A stretch of 64,000 bases of DNA from Dasypus novemcinctus (GCF_030445035.2 NC_080680.1:53953212-54017211), one strand, 5' to 3'. Positions 38,360-50,260 are shown, counted from the stretch's first letter. A program made the numbers and translations. Notes: generated from the sequence alone by a model not told the origin.

Positions 38360-38833
38360 TTAAGAGTGTATGTTTAATCTCCATATACATGTGTATTTTC
38401 CCTTTATTTGCTGTTTGTTGATTTCCAGTTTTATTCCATTATGATCAGAGAAAGTGCTTTGCATAATTTCAATTTTTTTCAGTTTATTGAGATCTGCTTT
38501 GTGTCCCAACATAAGGTCTAGCCTGGATAAAGATCCATGAGCACTGAAAAGAATATGCATCCTGCTGTTTTGGGGTGCAATGTTCTGTATATGTTTAGTA
38601 TGTTTAGTCCTTTTTGTAATATTATTCAAGCTCTCTGTTTCTTTATTGATCTTCTGCCCAGATGTTCTATCCCATGCTGAGAGTGGTGTATTGAATTCTT
38701 CAACTATTATTGTAGAGATATCTATTTCTTTCTTCAGTTTTGCCAGTGTTTGCTTCATGTATCTTGGGGCATCCTGGTTAGGTGCATATATATTAATAAA
38801 AGGGATGATTGTTACTTCTTCCTGGTGAATCAT
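38360..38833 (-). pseudogene. L1 ORF2 endonuclease fragment
   Basis: The longest L1 fragment here at 157 codons. It contains 'INIYAPNQDAPRYMKQTL', 'IIVEEFNTPLSAWDRTSGQK', 'FSAHGSLSRLDLMLGHKADL' and 'STFSDHNGIKLEI'. In the L1 endonuclease the second motif normally reads GDFNTPLS with a catalytic aspartate; here it is EEFNTPLS. The SDH ending, with the catalytic histidine, is kept. The N-terminal glutamate motif lies beyond the 5' truncation. Confidence 0.82.
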
Positions 38834-39053
38834 CCCTTTTATTAATATGTAATATCCTTCCTTGTCTCTAATAACAGTTTTGCTTTTAAAGTCTGTGTCA
38901 TGTGATATAAGTATAGCTACCCAGCTTTTTTTTTGTTTTTTGTTTTTTGGTTACTGCATGCATGGAATATCTTTTTCCAATCTTTCACTTTCAATTTATT
39001 GGTATCCTTGGGTCTAAGGTGAGTCTCTTTCAGACAACATATAACTGCATTTT

Positions 39054-41818
39054 AAGAGGCAACTCTTATTAATTCAGTTCTAGGAGCTGAATGAAGAGAG
39101 GAGATATTATATTCCAAATATTCACCATGAATAAATTTCAAAATTGGTGACTAAAAAGTAGTTAATTAACTCCTATGTTAACTATGTGGAGTCTATAAAA
39201 TGATGAGAAGAGTCAAGATTTTGGAGAGGAGCTGCCAATAACTCCCAAGGGAGTATCCTTTCTTCAGCCTAGGGTTGGAACATAAAATGAACCATTGCAG
39301 GCGTGGAGATAAATAGGGTTTTGTGCCTCCTATTTGAAAAAAACAAAAGTTGTGTTGTAGATGAGCCAGAAGCATAGACACCTGCCTATGTCTGTTGTGG
39401 GACAAAGGATAATCTGGTGTCTTATTAGACAGACATGGTGAAGAGTGAGCAGTGCCAGCACAGAGTTGCCCTCTTTGATCCAATACATTAGGACTACCTG
39501 GAGAAACTAAATGGGCTCCACAGAGGGAAGTAATATTTCTGGACTCCTTCCCTCAACAAAAGGAATGAGGAACCAGCAGGAGAAGTGACACACATATTAC
39601 TTGTGAAAAATAATCACTAGTAAGAGAGGGTGTATTTCTCGGAAACTAAAACAAACATAAGCAAAAGAAACCTCTGCAGTACTTATTGAAAGGATGAGTT
39701 ATTTTTAGCCCCGTGCCATGCAATTAGATTATGAAGCAAGGTTAAAATAATGCCAGCAAAATCAGGATGATTTTGATCAGATTTACCACTTGACCAATAC
39801 CTAGTAGAGATGGAGAAACAAATAAGATGCTAAAGAATTTAAAAATTTTAATGCAAAATGGCTTCCTTCTTGTCTGTAACAGATATTTGAAATAAGAAGG
39901 GAGGGAATTTTTATCTTTCCATAAAAAATGAAGTCTTGATTATTATATGGGTATGAGCTTTTCTATTGTTTATTTTAGACTATATTTTGAGACAAAGAAT
40001 TATAAGGCATATTAATTGACTTAAAGTGACCAGAACATCACGAATATTACAAGACATTTCTTGTAGGGTCAATAAGGTAGTCCCACTGGAAAAAATGTTA
40101 GCAAAATCAAAAGTAAAATTCCATTGTTACTACATCCCACAAGTCATGCTTATTCCATATCTGGGGTATGAGTGTGGGTATGGGTATTAATAGGTATGAG
40201 TGTTAATAGTAACACTTTTTGAAAAATTCTGTAATCAAAAATTTTCTACAGTATCAAGCTCACATGGATATTGAAATTATTTCTCATTGAAATGGCCAAG
40301 GATCTCAGTTTCATTCATTTAAAAAAATGAATTAGCAAATCACTAAAGAAAATGAATCCTGGCTGAGGGTATATATCAAGACCTGATCAATGTTTAACAT
40401 CCATAATACTTAAGACTAAGAAAGAAAGGAAGTAGCATTAAGTATTTGTTAACTACATTACAGTATAATAGCAATTTACTCTCATGTATGAAATCATAAG
40501 CCTCTGTACTTATTCCAGAATATCATTCAGCCAACACACAGATAAATGTATTAAGATTTTAAAAGCAGAATAGAGTTGATGTTGGCACACCTGAGATCAG
40601 AGAAAGTGTTTTCAAAATTACATTCAGAATAACTGGATAATAATTATAAAATGTAAACACGTTTTGCCTCTTATATGCATTCCCACACAGCTCTCTTTCT
40701 AGACAGCAGACCTAAATGCAACTGAGCATTCAAATATCCTCAGTAAAACTGGGCACAATTAACAAACAAAATGAATTTTGTTTTTTCATTCTGTGTCTAC
40801 ACTAATAATTCTCCTTTATTATTTCTATTGCATATAGTTTCAACGAAACAATTTCAAGAGTGAAGCTTGTTAAAAAACTGAATTTTAGGGTGCTTTAAAA
40901 ATGGTTGTGTATAAACAACAACACATTAAAATGGATTTTCATTGGAAAAGATGCAAGCTGGCAGGGAATAAAGTACTTTATTGAGCTTTGTAGCAAAGAC
41001 AGCTAATATGTGCTCTACAAATAGAATTATATATAGGACACTTTAGCACCAGTATTGGAATGTAAACAATTAAAAAATGCTTGTATAGACACATATTTTT
41101 GTTTTGCATTTCTTTTTTGTATAAAGTAAACAGTGTCAGGATCAGGGGTTCTATAGCAAAATAGCAATTATGTTTAGAATCAAAAATAGATTTTTAAAAA
41201 ATGAAAGGTAAAGAAAAATCAATGAAAAAACAAAAAAAATCTGGCATGTCAGACTATTTTTTATCTTCTATAGAAAGATTTATAAATGGTTAAAATAGAG
41301 ATGGATGAAGTCAAAATAGAGACAATGCTCATTTGGACTAATGATTATTAGATTTGGTATATTTTCTGTATGCTTTAAAAGACTTATGTACTGTTACATG
41401 TCATAAAAGTGATGCATGTTATAAATCATAGTCCAATTAATGGTTTAAATGGTATGCCATTTAGAAAATATGTTGAAGCAAGAAAAATTCCTTTTTATAA
41501 ACCATCTTTCCAAACATTGAAATTGACAAGGCTGTTATATCTTGTTTGACTTTACTCTTTTACATTGCTAACTGTACCTAATTTCCTTAAGAATGTCTCG
41601 TTTGACATTTTAACCAGAACACTATATAATCCTGACAATATTCCTACATTAGAGCTTGACCAATGTACTGTGGAATATCAGGAGCCTCCCTTTATTCCTT
41701 GATCTGTACACTGTAACTATTATGATTGTGCTAGTGGACACCAGTATACTCAAGAGGGTGAAGTAGTCCTGAAAAGCATTGCAAATTAAAAATCAATTAA
41801 AATGAATGAAAAGAACAC
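39054..41818. other. Unassigned intergenic DNA
   Basis: About 2.8 kb, A+T-rich, no exon, no recognised repeat. The minus-strand frame at 39193-39483 (96 codons) has no recognisable domain and is treated as chance. Confidence 0.4.
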
Positions 41819-41823
41819 CACCT

Positions 41824-42386
41824 TGAAGCAGTTTGATATGGTTAACATGAATTCCAAAAATAGATGTTGGATTGTTTGTAAACTGGTCTGTACCTGGGCA
41901 TGATTAAATTATGATTAGGGCTTTGATGGGGCCACATCAGTAGGGTGTTGAGTCCTCACCCCTTGGATGGTGGGGACTCACAGATAAAAGACATGGCAAA
42001 AGACAGAGTTGGAATTTTGATGCTGGCGTCTCAAGCTGGAGCCCAGGAAGTAAGCACACAGGGGATCTTGGTCATGAGGAAAGAGAGAAAGTCCCAGGAA
42101 TAGAAACACACCATCTGCCTAATAGCCTATAGCTGGCTTGTGGAGATAACAGAGTAGCTGATCCTGGAGAGAGGCAAGCACCGGGAAGAGAGGAACCCAG
42201 GAAGCCTGAACCTGGCAGAAGTCAGTAGCCATCTTGCTCCAACATGGGGCAAGAGACTTTGGTGCAGGAAGTAACTTATGCTTTATGGCCTGGTAACTGT
42301 AAACTTCTACCCCAAATAAATACCCTTTATAAAAACCAACTAATTTTTAATATTATGCTTTAGCACCCGTTTGACTGACTAATACA
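41824..42386 (+). mobile_element. Complete solo ERVL-type LTR
   Basis: 563 bp, starting TGAAGCAG and ending CTAATACA, so bounded by TG and CA. It is flanked by CACCT at 41819-41823 and 42387-42391, a perfect 5-bp duplication as in ERVL elements. It carries 'gtagccatcttgctcc', which contains a YY1-type GCCATCTTG core, and CCCAAATAAATACCC with a polyadenylation signal. No internal region is present, so this is the product of LTR-LTR recombination. It is the best reference for the partial copies at 1, 19798, 45458 and 47013. Confidence 0.9.
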
Positions 42387-43558
42387 CACCTGAAAATGCT
42401 GGATAAAATATTATAAAAAACGCCTATTATGTATATAAATTTGCAAGAAAGTAAATTAAATAGCTTGCAACCACAATAAAGCAGGAGTGAGACCTAACAG
42501 TTACAAGCTTTTGCTAAATTATGGGTGCCCTGAGGTCCAGGCCAGTCTTTGTAACTTAATGTCTTGAACAGTGACTGCTGCAAAAGGAATAAGCCAAGGG
42601 GGATAAGTTCCTTGCAAATCAAGTTTTAAAAATTTTACTTTTTATTTCTTTATATTTTTTGTTAGAGAAGTGAGCTTATAAAACACCCATGCATATTGGG
42701 CCGAATTCCCATTCATGACTTCTCCACCAATCCCTTCCATTGTGGTGGAAACTTTGCTAGAGATTATGAAAGAAAATGATCAGACTATTATCACAAATTA
42801 TGATTCACAGTTTATACTTGGTATATTTTTTTCCATACACCCCCAATTATTAACACTATGTATTAGTGTTGTATATTAGTTACAGTTCATAATAGAATGC
42901 TCTCATATTATGTGCTATTAACCACATTCCATCTTCCACTACATGGTTCACTGTGTTATACAGTACTATGCCTTGTACGTTCTATCTAGAGTGCACACTC
43001 ATTTGTTCTCACTTTAATCAAAGAGTGGTACAGTCATCACTACAGTAAACCTTTGAATGTTTTCCTTAGTCCAAAAGAAAAAATCCCATTCCCTCCTATT
43101 ATTGACCTTTAGTACTGATATAATATATTTTTTGACATTGATATAAGAATATTAAACTATTTCTGTTAACTATAGTCCATAAATTACATTAATTGTATTT
43201 TTTCATGCACCACTATATTCTTACTGTTTTATAATTGGGATGTACATTTATTCCAGTTTATAGAAGAACATTCTTGTGTTTGTATTATTAACCACAATCC
43301 TCATCTACTTCTAGGTTCACTAGGTTGTTCAGTCCCTAGATTTTCTCTTTCTTTCAGTTGACATTTACATCCCTAGACTACCCCTTTCAGCCACAATCTA
43401 ATTTTAAAACCAGCCATGTTAGTTATACTCACTATAAAATTTTTACACATTTACAGTCAAGCTAATTGAAAATTCTACATGCATTAAACATCAGTAATCC
43501 TTCTTAGTCCTCATTCTATCTCCTGGTAACCTATTGTCTAGGTTTGAAATGCATGTGT

Positions 43559-43810
43559 TTATTCTTCACTTTTAGTTCTTATTAGTGAGACCACACAATA
43601 TTTGTCCATTTGTGTCTGGCTTATTTCACTTAGCATAATGTCTTTAAAGTTCATCCATGTGATCAATTGTGTCCCAATTTCATTTCCTCTTACATCAGCA
43701 TAGTATTCTATCATATGTATATACCACATTTTGTTTATCCATTCATTGTTTGATGGACATTTGGGTTTTCCCCATCTTTTAGCAATTGTGAATAGTTCTC
43801 CTATGTACAT
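43559..43810 (-). pseudogene. L1 ORF2 C-terminal fragment
   Basis: 'MYIGELFTIAKRWGKPKCPS' followed by 'NEWINKMWYIHMIEYYADVR' is the standard L1 ORF2 C-terminal segment. It belongs to the L1 at 42640-50722. Confidence 0.75.
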
Positions 43811-43948
43811 TGTTGTACAAATGTCTATTCATGTCAATGTTTCTGTTCTTCTGGGTATATTGCTAGTAGAGGGTTTGCCAGATATATGGCAATTCTATAT
43901 TTAGCTTCCTGAGCAACTGCCAAACTTTCTCCCCTAGAGGGTGTGCCA

Positions 43949-43987
43949 TTTTACATTTACATTTTACATTTACATTTTACATTCACT
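43949..43987. repeat. Three tandem copies of a 13-bp unit
   Basis: TTTTACATTTACA occurs twice perfectly and a third time as TTTTACATTCACT. It lies inside L1 ORF2 at a place where the other L1 copy (35290) has a single unit, so it arose locally by expansion. Confidence 0.85.
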
Positions 43988-44071
43988 ATTACCAACAGTG
44001 AAGGACTGCTCCTATTTCTCCACAATCCCAGTACTTGTTATTTCTGGTTTTGCTGTTGTTGTTGTTTTTTT

Positions 44072-44600
44072 TATTTTTTTTATTGGAGTATATCATTCAT
44101 ATATGAACACACATAATAAGTGTATAGTAAGGATTGTGAACTTACAAAATAAATATACATAACATCACACGGGGGTCTCATACATCACCCCTCCACCGAC
44201 TCTTTGCATTGGTATGAAATATTTGTTACAAACTATACATGAGCACTCTCAAAATATTACTACCAACTATATACCTTATCTTACATTTGGTGTACTTTTC
44301 CCCCAACCCATACTAATTTTTTAAACATATTTTTGTTACTGATATTGTGGACTTGCAAAGCAATCATACAGATGTGTAGATTTCCCATACAAATCCAAAC
44401 CCCGGTGGCACATTTGTTACAGATTATGAGATAATATCATCAGACTATTACCACCAATCATGGTCCATAACTTACATTTGGTACACTTTTTCCATACTTC
44501 TCCATTATTAACACAGTATAGCTTGGCATTAATGCAAGAATATTATGGTATTGTTGTTAATCACAGTCTATAGGTCATACCAATTAGAGTTTTCCCATGT
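44072..44600 (-). mobile_element. L1 3' end nested in another L1
   Basis: A T-rich start (44066-44084, the tail) is followed by 'ggagtatatcattcatatat', then the same two modules as in 8365-9085 and 33989-34500. L1 ORF2 resumes at about 44605 with 'cattctgtgaggtg'. It is a 5'-truncated L1 insertion in the same orientation as the host. Confidence 0.78.
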
Positions 44601-45457
44601 TTCTCATTCTGTGAGGTGTGAGGTGATATCTTATTGTAGTTTTTATTTGAATTTCCCTAATAGCTAGTGATAGTGAAATTTTTTTCATGTACTTTTTGGA
44701 CATTTGTATTTCCTCTTAGGAAAAATGCCTATTAAAGTCTTTTGTCCATTTTTAATTGATGGCTTGCTCTTTTATTATTTTATGATCTCTTTATATAGCA
44801 TGGAAATCAAACTATTTTATCCCATTGAGTGGGTTGCCTTTACACCATCTTGACAAAGTCCTTTGAAATGCAAACCGTTTAAGTCTGAGGAGGTACCATT
44901 TATCCAATTTTTCTTTCATTGCTTTTGTTTAAGAAACCACTATCTACTACCAGGCCTTTAAGAAGTTTCCCTACATTTTCTTCTAGAAGTGTTATGGGTC
45001 TTGGTGTTTTATTAGGTTTTCAATCCACTTTTAGTTAATTTTTGCCTAACGTGTGAGGTAGTTGTCTTCTTTCTTTCTTTTAAATATGGATATCCAGTTT
45101 TCCCATCAACATTTGTTGAATAGACTGTTCTGCTCCAGGTGGGTGAGTTTTGACAACCCTGTCCAAAATCCCTTGAGCATAGATGTGAGGGTCTGTTTCT
45201 GAACCATCAATTTTGTCTCATTGGTCTATATGTCTATCTTTATGCCAGTGCCATGCTGTTTTTACTACTGTATCTAGGTTATATAATTTGAAGTCCAGAA
45301 GTGAGAGTCTTTCAAGTTCCTTCTTACTTTTTAGGATGTTTCTGGTTATTCAGGGTCCATTTCCCTTTGTAATAAATTTTATAATTGGGTTTTCTATTTT
45401 GTTAAATGATGGAAATTTTATAGGGATTGCATTGAATCTGTACATCAATTTGGATAG

Positions 45458-46122
45458 TGTAGTAGTCAGCCAATGGGGTGCTGATACAAAGTACCAAAAA
45501 TCTGTTAGCTTTTATAAAGGGTATTTATTTGAGGTAGAAGCTTATAGTCACAAGGTCATAAAGTATAGTTTACTTCCCTCACCAAAGTCTGTTGCCACAT
45601 GTTGGAGCAAGATGGCTGCCAATGTCTGCAAGGGCCCATCTAACCTTCCTTTTCCTCTTAATATTCCATGGTCCCAGCTTCTTCCAATATTTGCTATAGG
45701 CTGGGATAATTCTCATCCCACTCCAGGGACTCATTTCTCTCTGGTTCAGATGATCTCTTCTCCACAAGGTCAGCTGTAGACTCTCAGTCTCTCTCTCTTT
45801 TTGGAGCCTCTGCTGTGTCTGTGGAGCTATTTCTATTCCTCTGAGTTCTTCTCCTGTGTGTTTAGTTTCCGGGACTCTAGCATTTAAAATCTCCAACTTT
45901 CTCTTCCACAATGTCTTTTTTTCTGGGAGTCCCCACTCACCAAGGGGGTGGGAACTCAATGTCCTACTGATGTGGCCCAGTTAAAGCCCTAACCATAATT
46001 TAATCAAGTAGAGTGAAAACTCTGAAGTTAATACAATATAATATGCTGAAAGGAACAGACTAGTTTACAAACATAATCCAATGTCTATTTTTGGAATTCA
46101 TAAATAATACCAAATTGCTGAA
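45458..46122 (-). mobile_element. Solo ERVL-type LTR with a 5-bp target duplication
   Basis: The reverse complement matches 41824-42386, including 'ggagcaagatggctgcc' and the 'ggtatttatt' block. The flanks are GATAG at 45453-45457 and 46123-46127, and removing the LTR restores continuous L1 text ('tttggatag|aattgac'). At 665 bp it is longer than the copy at 41824, reflecting indels. Two open frames here (45213-45779 plus, 45579-45959 minus) pass through LTR sequence and are not genes. Confidence 0.9.
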
Positions 46123-46467
46123 GATAGAATTGACACCTTACCATCCGTGAACGTGGAATGTTATTTAGTCTTCCCATCCATGAACATGGAATATTCTTCT
46201 ACTTATTTAGGTCTTCTTTGATTATTTTAGCAATACATTGTAGTTTTCTGAATATAAGTGCTTTTTGCCCTTGATTAAGTTTATTCCTAAATATTTTATT
46301 ATTTTTATTAATATTGTAAATGAAATTATTTCCTGACTTCTTCACCAGATTGCTCATTACTAATGTGTCGAAATGCTATTGATTTTTTATATTGATCTTG
46401 TATTCCACCATTCTGATTCATTTATTAGCTCTAGTAGTTTTGTTGTAGATTTTCCTTGATTTTCTAG

Positions 46468-46689
46468 TTATAGCATTGTATCATCTGTGAATAACAAAAG
46501 TTTTACTCCTTTGTTTCCAATTTGGATACCTTTTATTTCTTTTTCTTGCTTGATTGTTCTACTTAGAACTTCTAGCACTATATTGAACAACAGTGGTGAC
46601 CATGGACTCCTTGTCTTGTTGCTGATCTTAAATCTTTCACTTTTTTGTACAATGTTGGCCATAAGTTTTATATATATGCCATTCATCAT
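46468..46689 (-). pseudogene. L1 ORF2 reverse-transcriptase catalytic fragment
   Basis: 'SPWSPLLFNIVLEVLSRTIK' and 'KGVKLLLFTDDTML' represent the palm domain. The catalytic motif, FADD in active L1, reads FTDD; both aspartates are kept. The glutamine-glycine-cysteine turn before 'PLSPLLFN' is damaged (SPWS). It belongs to the L1 at 42640-50722. Confidence 0.75.
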
Positions 46690-47012
46690 GTTAAGAAAGT
46701 CCCTTTGTTTACTTTTGTGTACAGTCTTTCACTTCTGTATACAATGTTAGCTTTGAGTTTTATATATATATACCATTTATCATGTTAAGAATATTCCTTT
46801 GTTTCTTTTTTTTTTAATCAAGAAAGGATGCTGGATTTTGTCAAATGCATATCAGTTAAGATGATCATGTGATTTTTCTTCTTTGATTTATTAATGCAGT
46901 GTAGTACACTGATTGATTTTCTTGTGTTGAATCATCCTTACATGCTTGGCATAAAACCCACTTGATCATGATGAATAATTCTTTTAACGTGTTGTTAAAT
47001 TTGATTAGCAAG

Positions 47013-47360
47013 TGTATTAGTCAGCCAAAGGTGTCCTGATGCAAAGTACAAGAAATCAACTGGCTTTTATAAGGGGTATTTATTTGGGGTAAAAGCTTAC
47101 AAAATCCTAAAGAGTTCAACTCGAGGTTATTTTCTCATTGAAATCAGTTGCCACATGTTGAAGCAAGATGATGGGTGATCTCTGTGAGAGTTCAGCTTTC
47201 CTCTCTCTTAGCTGCAGGCAGGTGTAGGGTTTGTTTCTTTCCAGGCTTTGCCAGCTGATCTGCTACAAACTATAAGGCAAATGGTTCATCTCTCTTCCTG
47301 GGATCACAGAGTCAAAGTTCTCTCCTCTGCTTTGTCAATAGTTTGCTAACTCTTTCTGTG
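47013..47360 (-). mobile_element. Partial ERVL-type LTR
   Basis: Starts TGTATTAGTCAGCC, like the left end of the 45458 copy, and continues with 'cttttataaggggtatttat' and 'gttgccacatgttg'. It loses similarity after about 47200 and ends before L1 text resumes near 47365-47390. The distal (U3) part is missing or rearranged, and the flanking L1 lacks some bases, so a deletion accompanied or followed insertion. Confidence 0.72.
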
Positions 47361-47379
47361 CCACCTTCTGTAATTTTAT

Positions 47380-47643
47380 TTATTTTTTTGTAATATCTTT
47401 AACTGGCTTTGTTTTTAGGGTAATATTGGCTTTATAGGATGAGTTCAGTAGCATTCTTTTCTGTTCAGCTTTTTGGGAAAGTTTGGGTAAGATTGGTGTT
47501 AAATCTTCTTTGAATGTTTCATAGAATTGACCTGTGAAGCTATCTGGTCCTGGGCTTTCCAATTTGGGGAGTTGTTTGATGGCTGTTTCAGTCTCTTTGC
47601 TTGTGATTGGTTTGGTGAAGTCTTCTATTTCTTCTAGGACCAA
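47380..47643 (-). pseudogene. L1 ORF2 reverse-transcriptase N-terminal fragment
   Basis: 'LEEIEDFTKPITSKETETAI', 'LESPGPDSFTGQFYETFKED' and 'YKANITLKTKPVKDITKK' match the fingers region, equivalent to 37516-37866. The frame ends at the LTR insertion site. Confidence 0.75.
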
Positions 47644-48259
47644 AGTAGGTTGCTCATATATTGAAAGTTTTCCCTTTCAACTATTTTGTTTGATTTGTTG
47701 GTATACAATTGTTCATAGTACCTCTTATGATCTTTTTTATTTCTGTGGGGTGAGTAGTAATGTTCCCATTTTTATTTTTTATTTATCTGTATCATCTTTT
47801 TTTCTTTGTTAGTCTAACTAAGGGTTTGTCAATTTTCTTGATCTTTCCAAATAACCAAATTTTGGTTTTCTTAATTCTCTCTACTGTTTTGCTTTCCCAA
47901 TTTCAATTTTTTGTCTGCTCTGATTTTTGTTATTTCATTCCTCTGCTTACTCTGGGAATATATTTTGTTGTTGTTTTCTATTTCCTCCATCTGTGTACTT
48001 GGATCATTGATTTTAGCTCTGTCCTCTTCTTTTCCCCTCTTTTTTAATGTAAATAGTGAGGGTCATGAATTTCCCTCTGAGCACTACTTTCACTGCATCC
48101 CATAGGTTCTGATATATTTTGTTATTTTCATTTCTCTCCAGATATTTATGATATCCTTTGCAATTGCTTCTTTGACCCACTGATTATTTAATGGTGTGCT
48201 GTTTAATCTCCATATATTTGCGAATTTTTCCTTTTCATGCCTGGTGTTGATTTCCAGCT

Positions 48260-48583
48260 TTATTCTATTAGTATCAGAGAAAATGCTTTGTGTAATTTTG
48301 ATCTTTTAAAATGTATTGAGCTCTGCTTTGTGACCCAGTGTATGGAGAAAGATCCATGATCACTTGAAAAGAATGTATAACCTGCTGTTTTGGGGTGCAG
48401 TGTTAGGTATATATCTATTAAATTTAGTCCACTTATCAAATTATTCAAGCTCTCTTTTTTTTCATTCATCCCCTGGCCAGATGACCTATCCATATATAAG
48501 AGCGGTGTATTGAAGCCTCCAACTATTATTGTAGAGACACCTATTTCTCCCTTCAGTTTTCCAGTGTTTGATTCATGATGCAA
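48260..48583 (-). pseudogene. L1 ORF2 endonuclease middle fragment
   Basis: 'IIVGGFNTPLLYMDRSSGQG' and 'TAGYTFFSSDHGSFS' match the endonuclease. The catalytic aspartate of GDFNTPL is glycine here (GGFNTPL), so the domain is inactive. Confidence 0.75.
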
Positions 48584-48627
48584 TTAGGGGAATCCTGGTT
48601 AGATGCATATGCATTTATGATTGTTAT

Positions 48628-48882
48628 TTATTCCTGGTAAATAGTCCCTTTTATTAGTATATAATGACCTTCCTTGTCTCTAATATCAGTTTTACTTTTA
48701 AAGTCTATTTCATCCAATGTAAGTATTACTACTCCAGGTTTGTTTGTTTGTTTGTTTTTTGTTACTGCATATATGGTATATAATTTCTCCAATCTCATTT
48801 TCAATGTATTTGTACCCTTGGGTCTAAGATGAGTCTCTTGTAAACAGCATAAAGGTGGCTCATATTTTCTTATTCTTTCCAT
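48628..48882 (-). pseudogene. L1 ORF2 endonuclease N-terminal fragment
   Basis: 'YEPPLCCLQETHLRPKGTNT' contains the catalytic glutamate motif QETHL; 'GVVILTLDEIDFKSKTDIRD' and 'EGHYILIKGTIYQE' follow in normal L1 order. A TTTG-type simple repeat (48738-48760) expands the 'NKQTNKPG' stretch. Confidence 0.78.
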
Positions 48883-49479
48883 CAGTCTGTGTCTTTTGAT
48901 TCAGGCATTTAATCCATTAACATTTAATGTTATTACAGTATAGACAGTTTTTACTTTACTTATTTACTTATCTTGGGGTTTTATCTGTAATATCTTGTTT
49001 TCACCACTCTTTTCACAATTTTATTTACTTTTAGTGAAATAATCATCATTTCTAGACTCTTCCAAGTCTCTCTCTCTTGTCTTTCGTATTTCTTGAAAAG
49101 CCAGTGTCTTGGTTACAAACTCTCTCAGTTTCTGTGAATATTTTAAACTCTCCTTCATTTTTAAAGGACAATCTTGCCAGATATAAAATTAATGGTTGGT
49201 GCTTTTTCTCTTGCAGAATCTTAAATATATCATACCACTGCCTTCTTGTCTCCATGGTTCCTGATGAGAAATCTTATTGGGCATCTTTTCTTTCTTTAGT
49301 CTAGAGTGTTTTATTTGACTGATTTTGTGCTATTGTCCCTCTTGGATACTTGGTTCAACCTAATTTGGAACTTTATAGTGGCTCATCTTTAGCCAATCTG
49401 AATTTTTTCATTTCTTTTTCATCTGTTTCTTACCCTTTGTCCATTGCTGGTTACAAAATTGGAGCTGAGGATGTAGTTG

Positions 49480-50260
49480 GTACTGTAAGCCATGGAGGCT
49501 AAAGCTGCCTGCATTGCCACAGGAATTAATGAAGCTTCTACATTTCTCCCCTGTCAGTGGTAGGGACAGAGCCTCAGTCATGTACAGTAATCCAAGACAC
49601 ACAGGCCAAGACCATCTTTAGTTGTTGAGAGAGGTTGATGAAACTCCACTCACCTTCCTCCTCTGCCTTGGGTAGGGATGGAGCCACAGATGTGAGCAGC
49701 AAACTAAGCCATTTGAACTAAAACTGATCACAGTTGGCCAGCAAGACTGATGAAGGTCCAGCTTTCCTTGACACCTGGTAGGCCCAGGAATAAAGCCTCC
49801 AATGTGCCCAGCAATCTATTCCATGCAGGATGAAAGTGACTGCAGTTGCCCAGAATGTGTGAGGGAGCACTCTTTCTACTTCTGCTCTGTCAGGGGCAGG
49901 GAAGGAGTCAAAGATGTTTCCAACAGTCTGGTCCATGAAGGCTGAAAGCAGCTGCAGTTGCCCAGAGAGACTGAGGGAGCACTGTCCTTTCTGCCCTGTC
50001 AAGGGTAGGAATTGAACCACTGGAGTACCCAACACCCTAGTCTATGTAGGCCAAAAGCACCTGCAGTTGCCCAGAGAGACTAAAGAAACACAGTAATCCC
50101 CCACTCCTGTCCTATTGGGGTGGAGATGTATCCACAGGATTGCCTAACAGTCTAGTCACTGTGAGTTGATAGTGCCTATAGAAGCCCAGAAAGATTGGTG
50201 AAGGTCTCTCCAGCTTCTTCCCTGGCAGAGGTGGGGCTGGAGCAAAAGTTAGGGCTACAA
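49480..50260 (-). repeat. About seven tandem units of ~111 bp in an L1 5' region
   Basis: An equivalent landmark (consensus tgcagttgcccag, degenerate in several units) recurs at about 49510, 49620, 49731, 49842, 49954, 50063 and 50178, giving intervals of 109-115 bp. Around each lie diverged copies of a 'gaaggctgaaagca' lead-in, an 'agactgagggagcac' follow-up and a 'cctgtcagggg(t/c)aggg' segment. The array lies between ORF1-like sequence and the presumed L1 5' terminus at 50722, so on the minus strand it sits in the promoter region. L1 5' regions made of tandem monomers are known in mouse. Whether this is typical of the species' L1 cannot be told here. Confidence 0.78.

Larger units (their letters stand above)
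33989..39039 (-). mobile_element. 5'-truncated L1 with a perfect 14-bp target duplication
   Basis: The minus strand runs from endonuclease (39039) through reverse transcriptase to the ORF2 C-terminus (34902-35150) and an A+T-rich 3' UTR (33989-34890). The flanks 33975-33988 and 39040-39053 are both TATAACTGCATTTT. The left copy merges with the poly(T) that represents the tail. ORF1 and the 5' UTR are lacking through truncation at insertion. A SINE is nested at 36709-37125. Open pieces at 35521-35766, 35760-35987, 37516-37866 and 38360-38833 show that ORF2 is only moderately decayed. Confidence 0.92.

Noticed and set aside
43949..43987. CRISPR-like array
   Set aside because: Units are contiguous, have no spacers, and the DNA is from a mammal.
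45213..45959. Open frames of 188 and 126 codons on opposite strands
   Set aside because: They run through an ERVL-type LTR and adjoining antisense L1 sequence.
49718..50035. 105-codon minus-strand frame with repeating residues
   Set aside because: The repetition comes from the ~111-bp tandem units of the L1 5' region.
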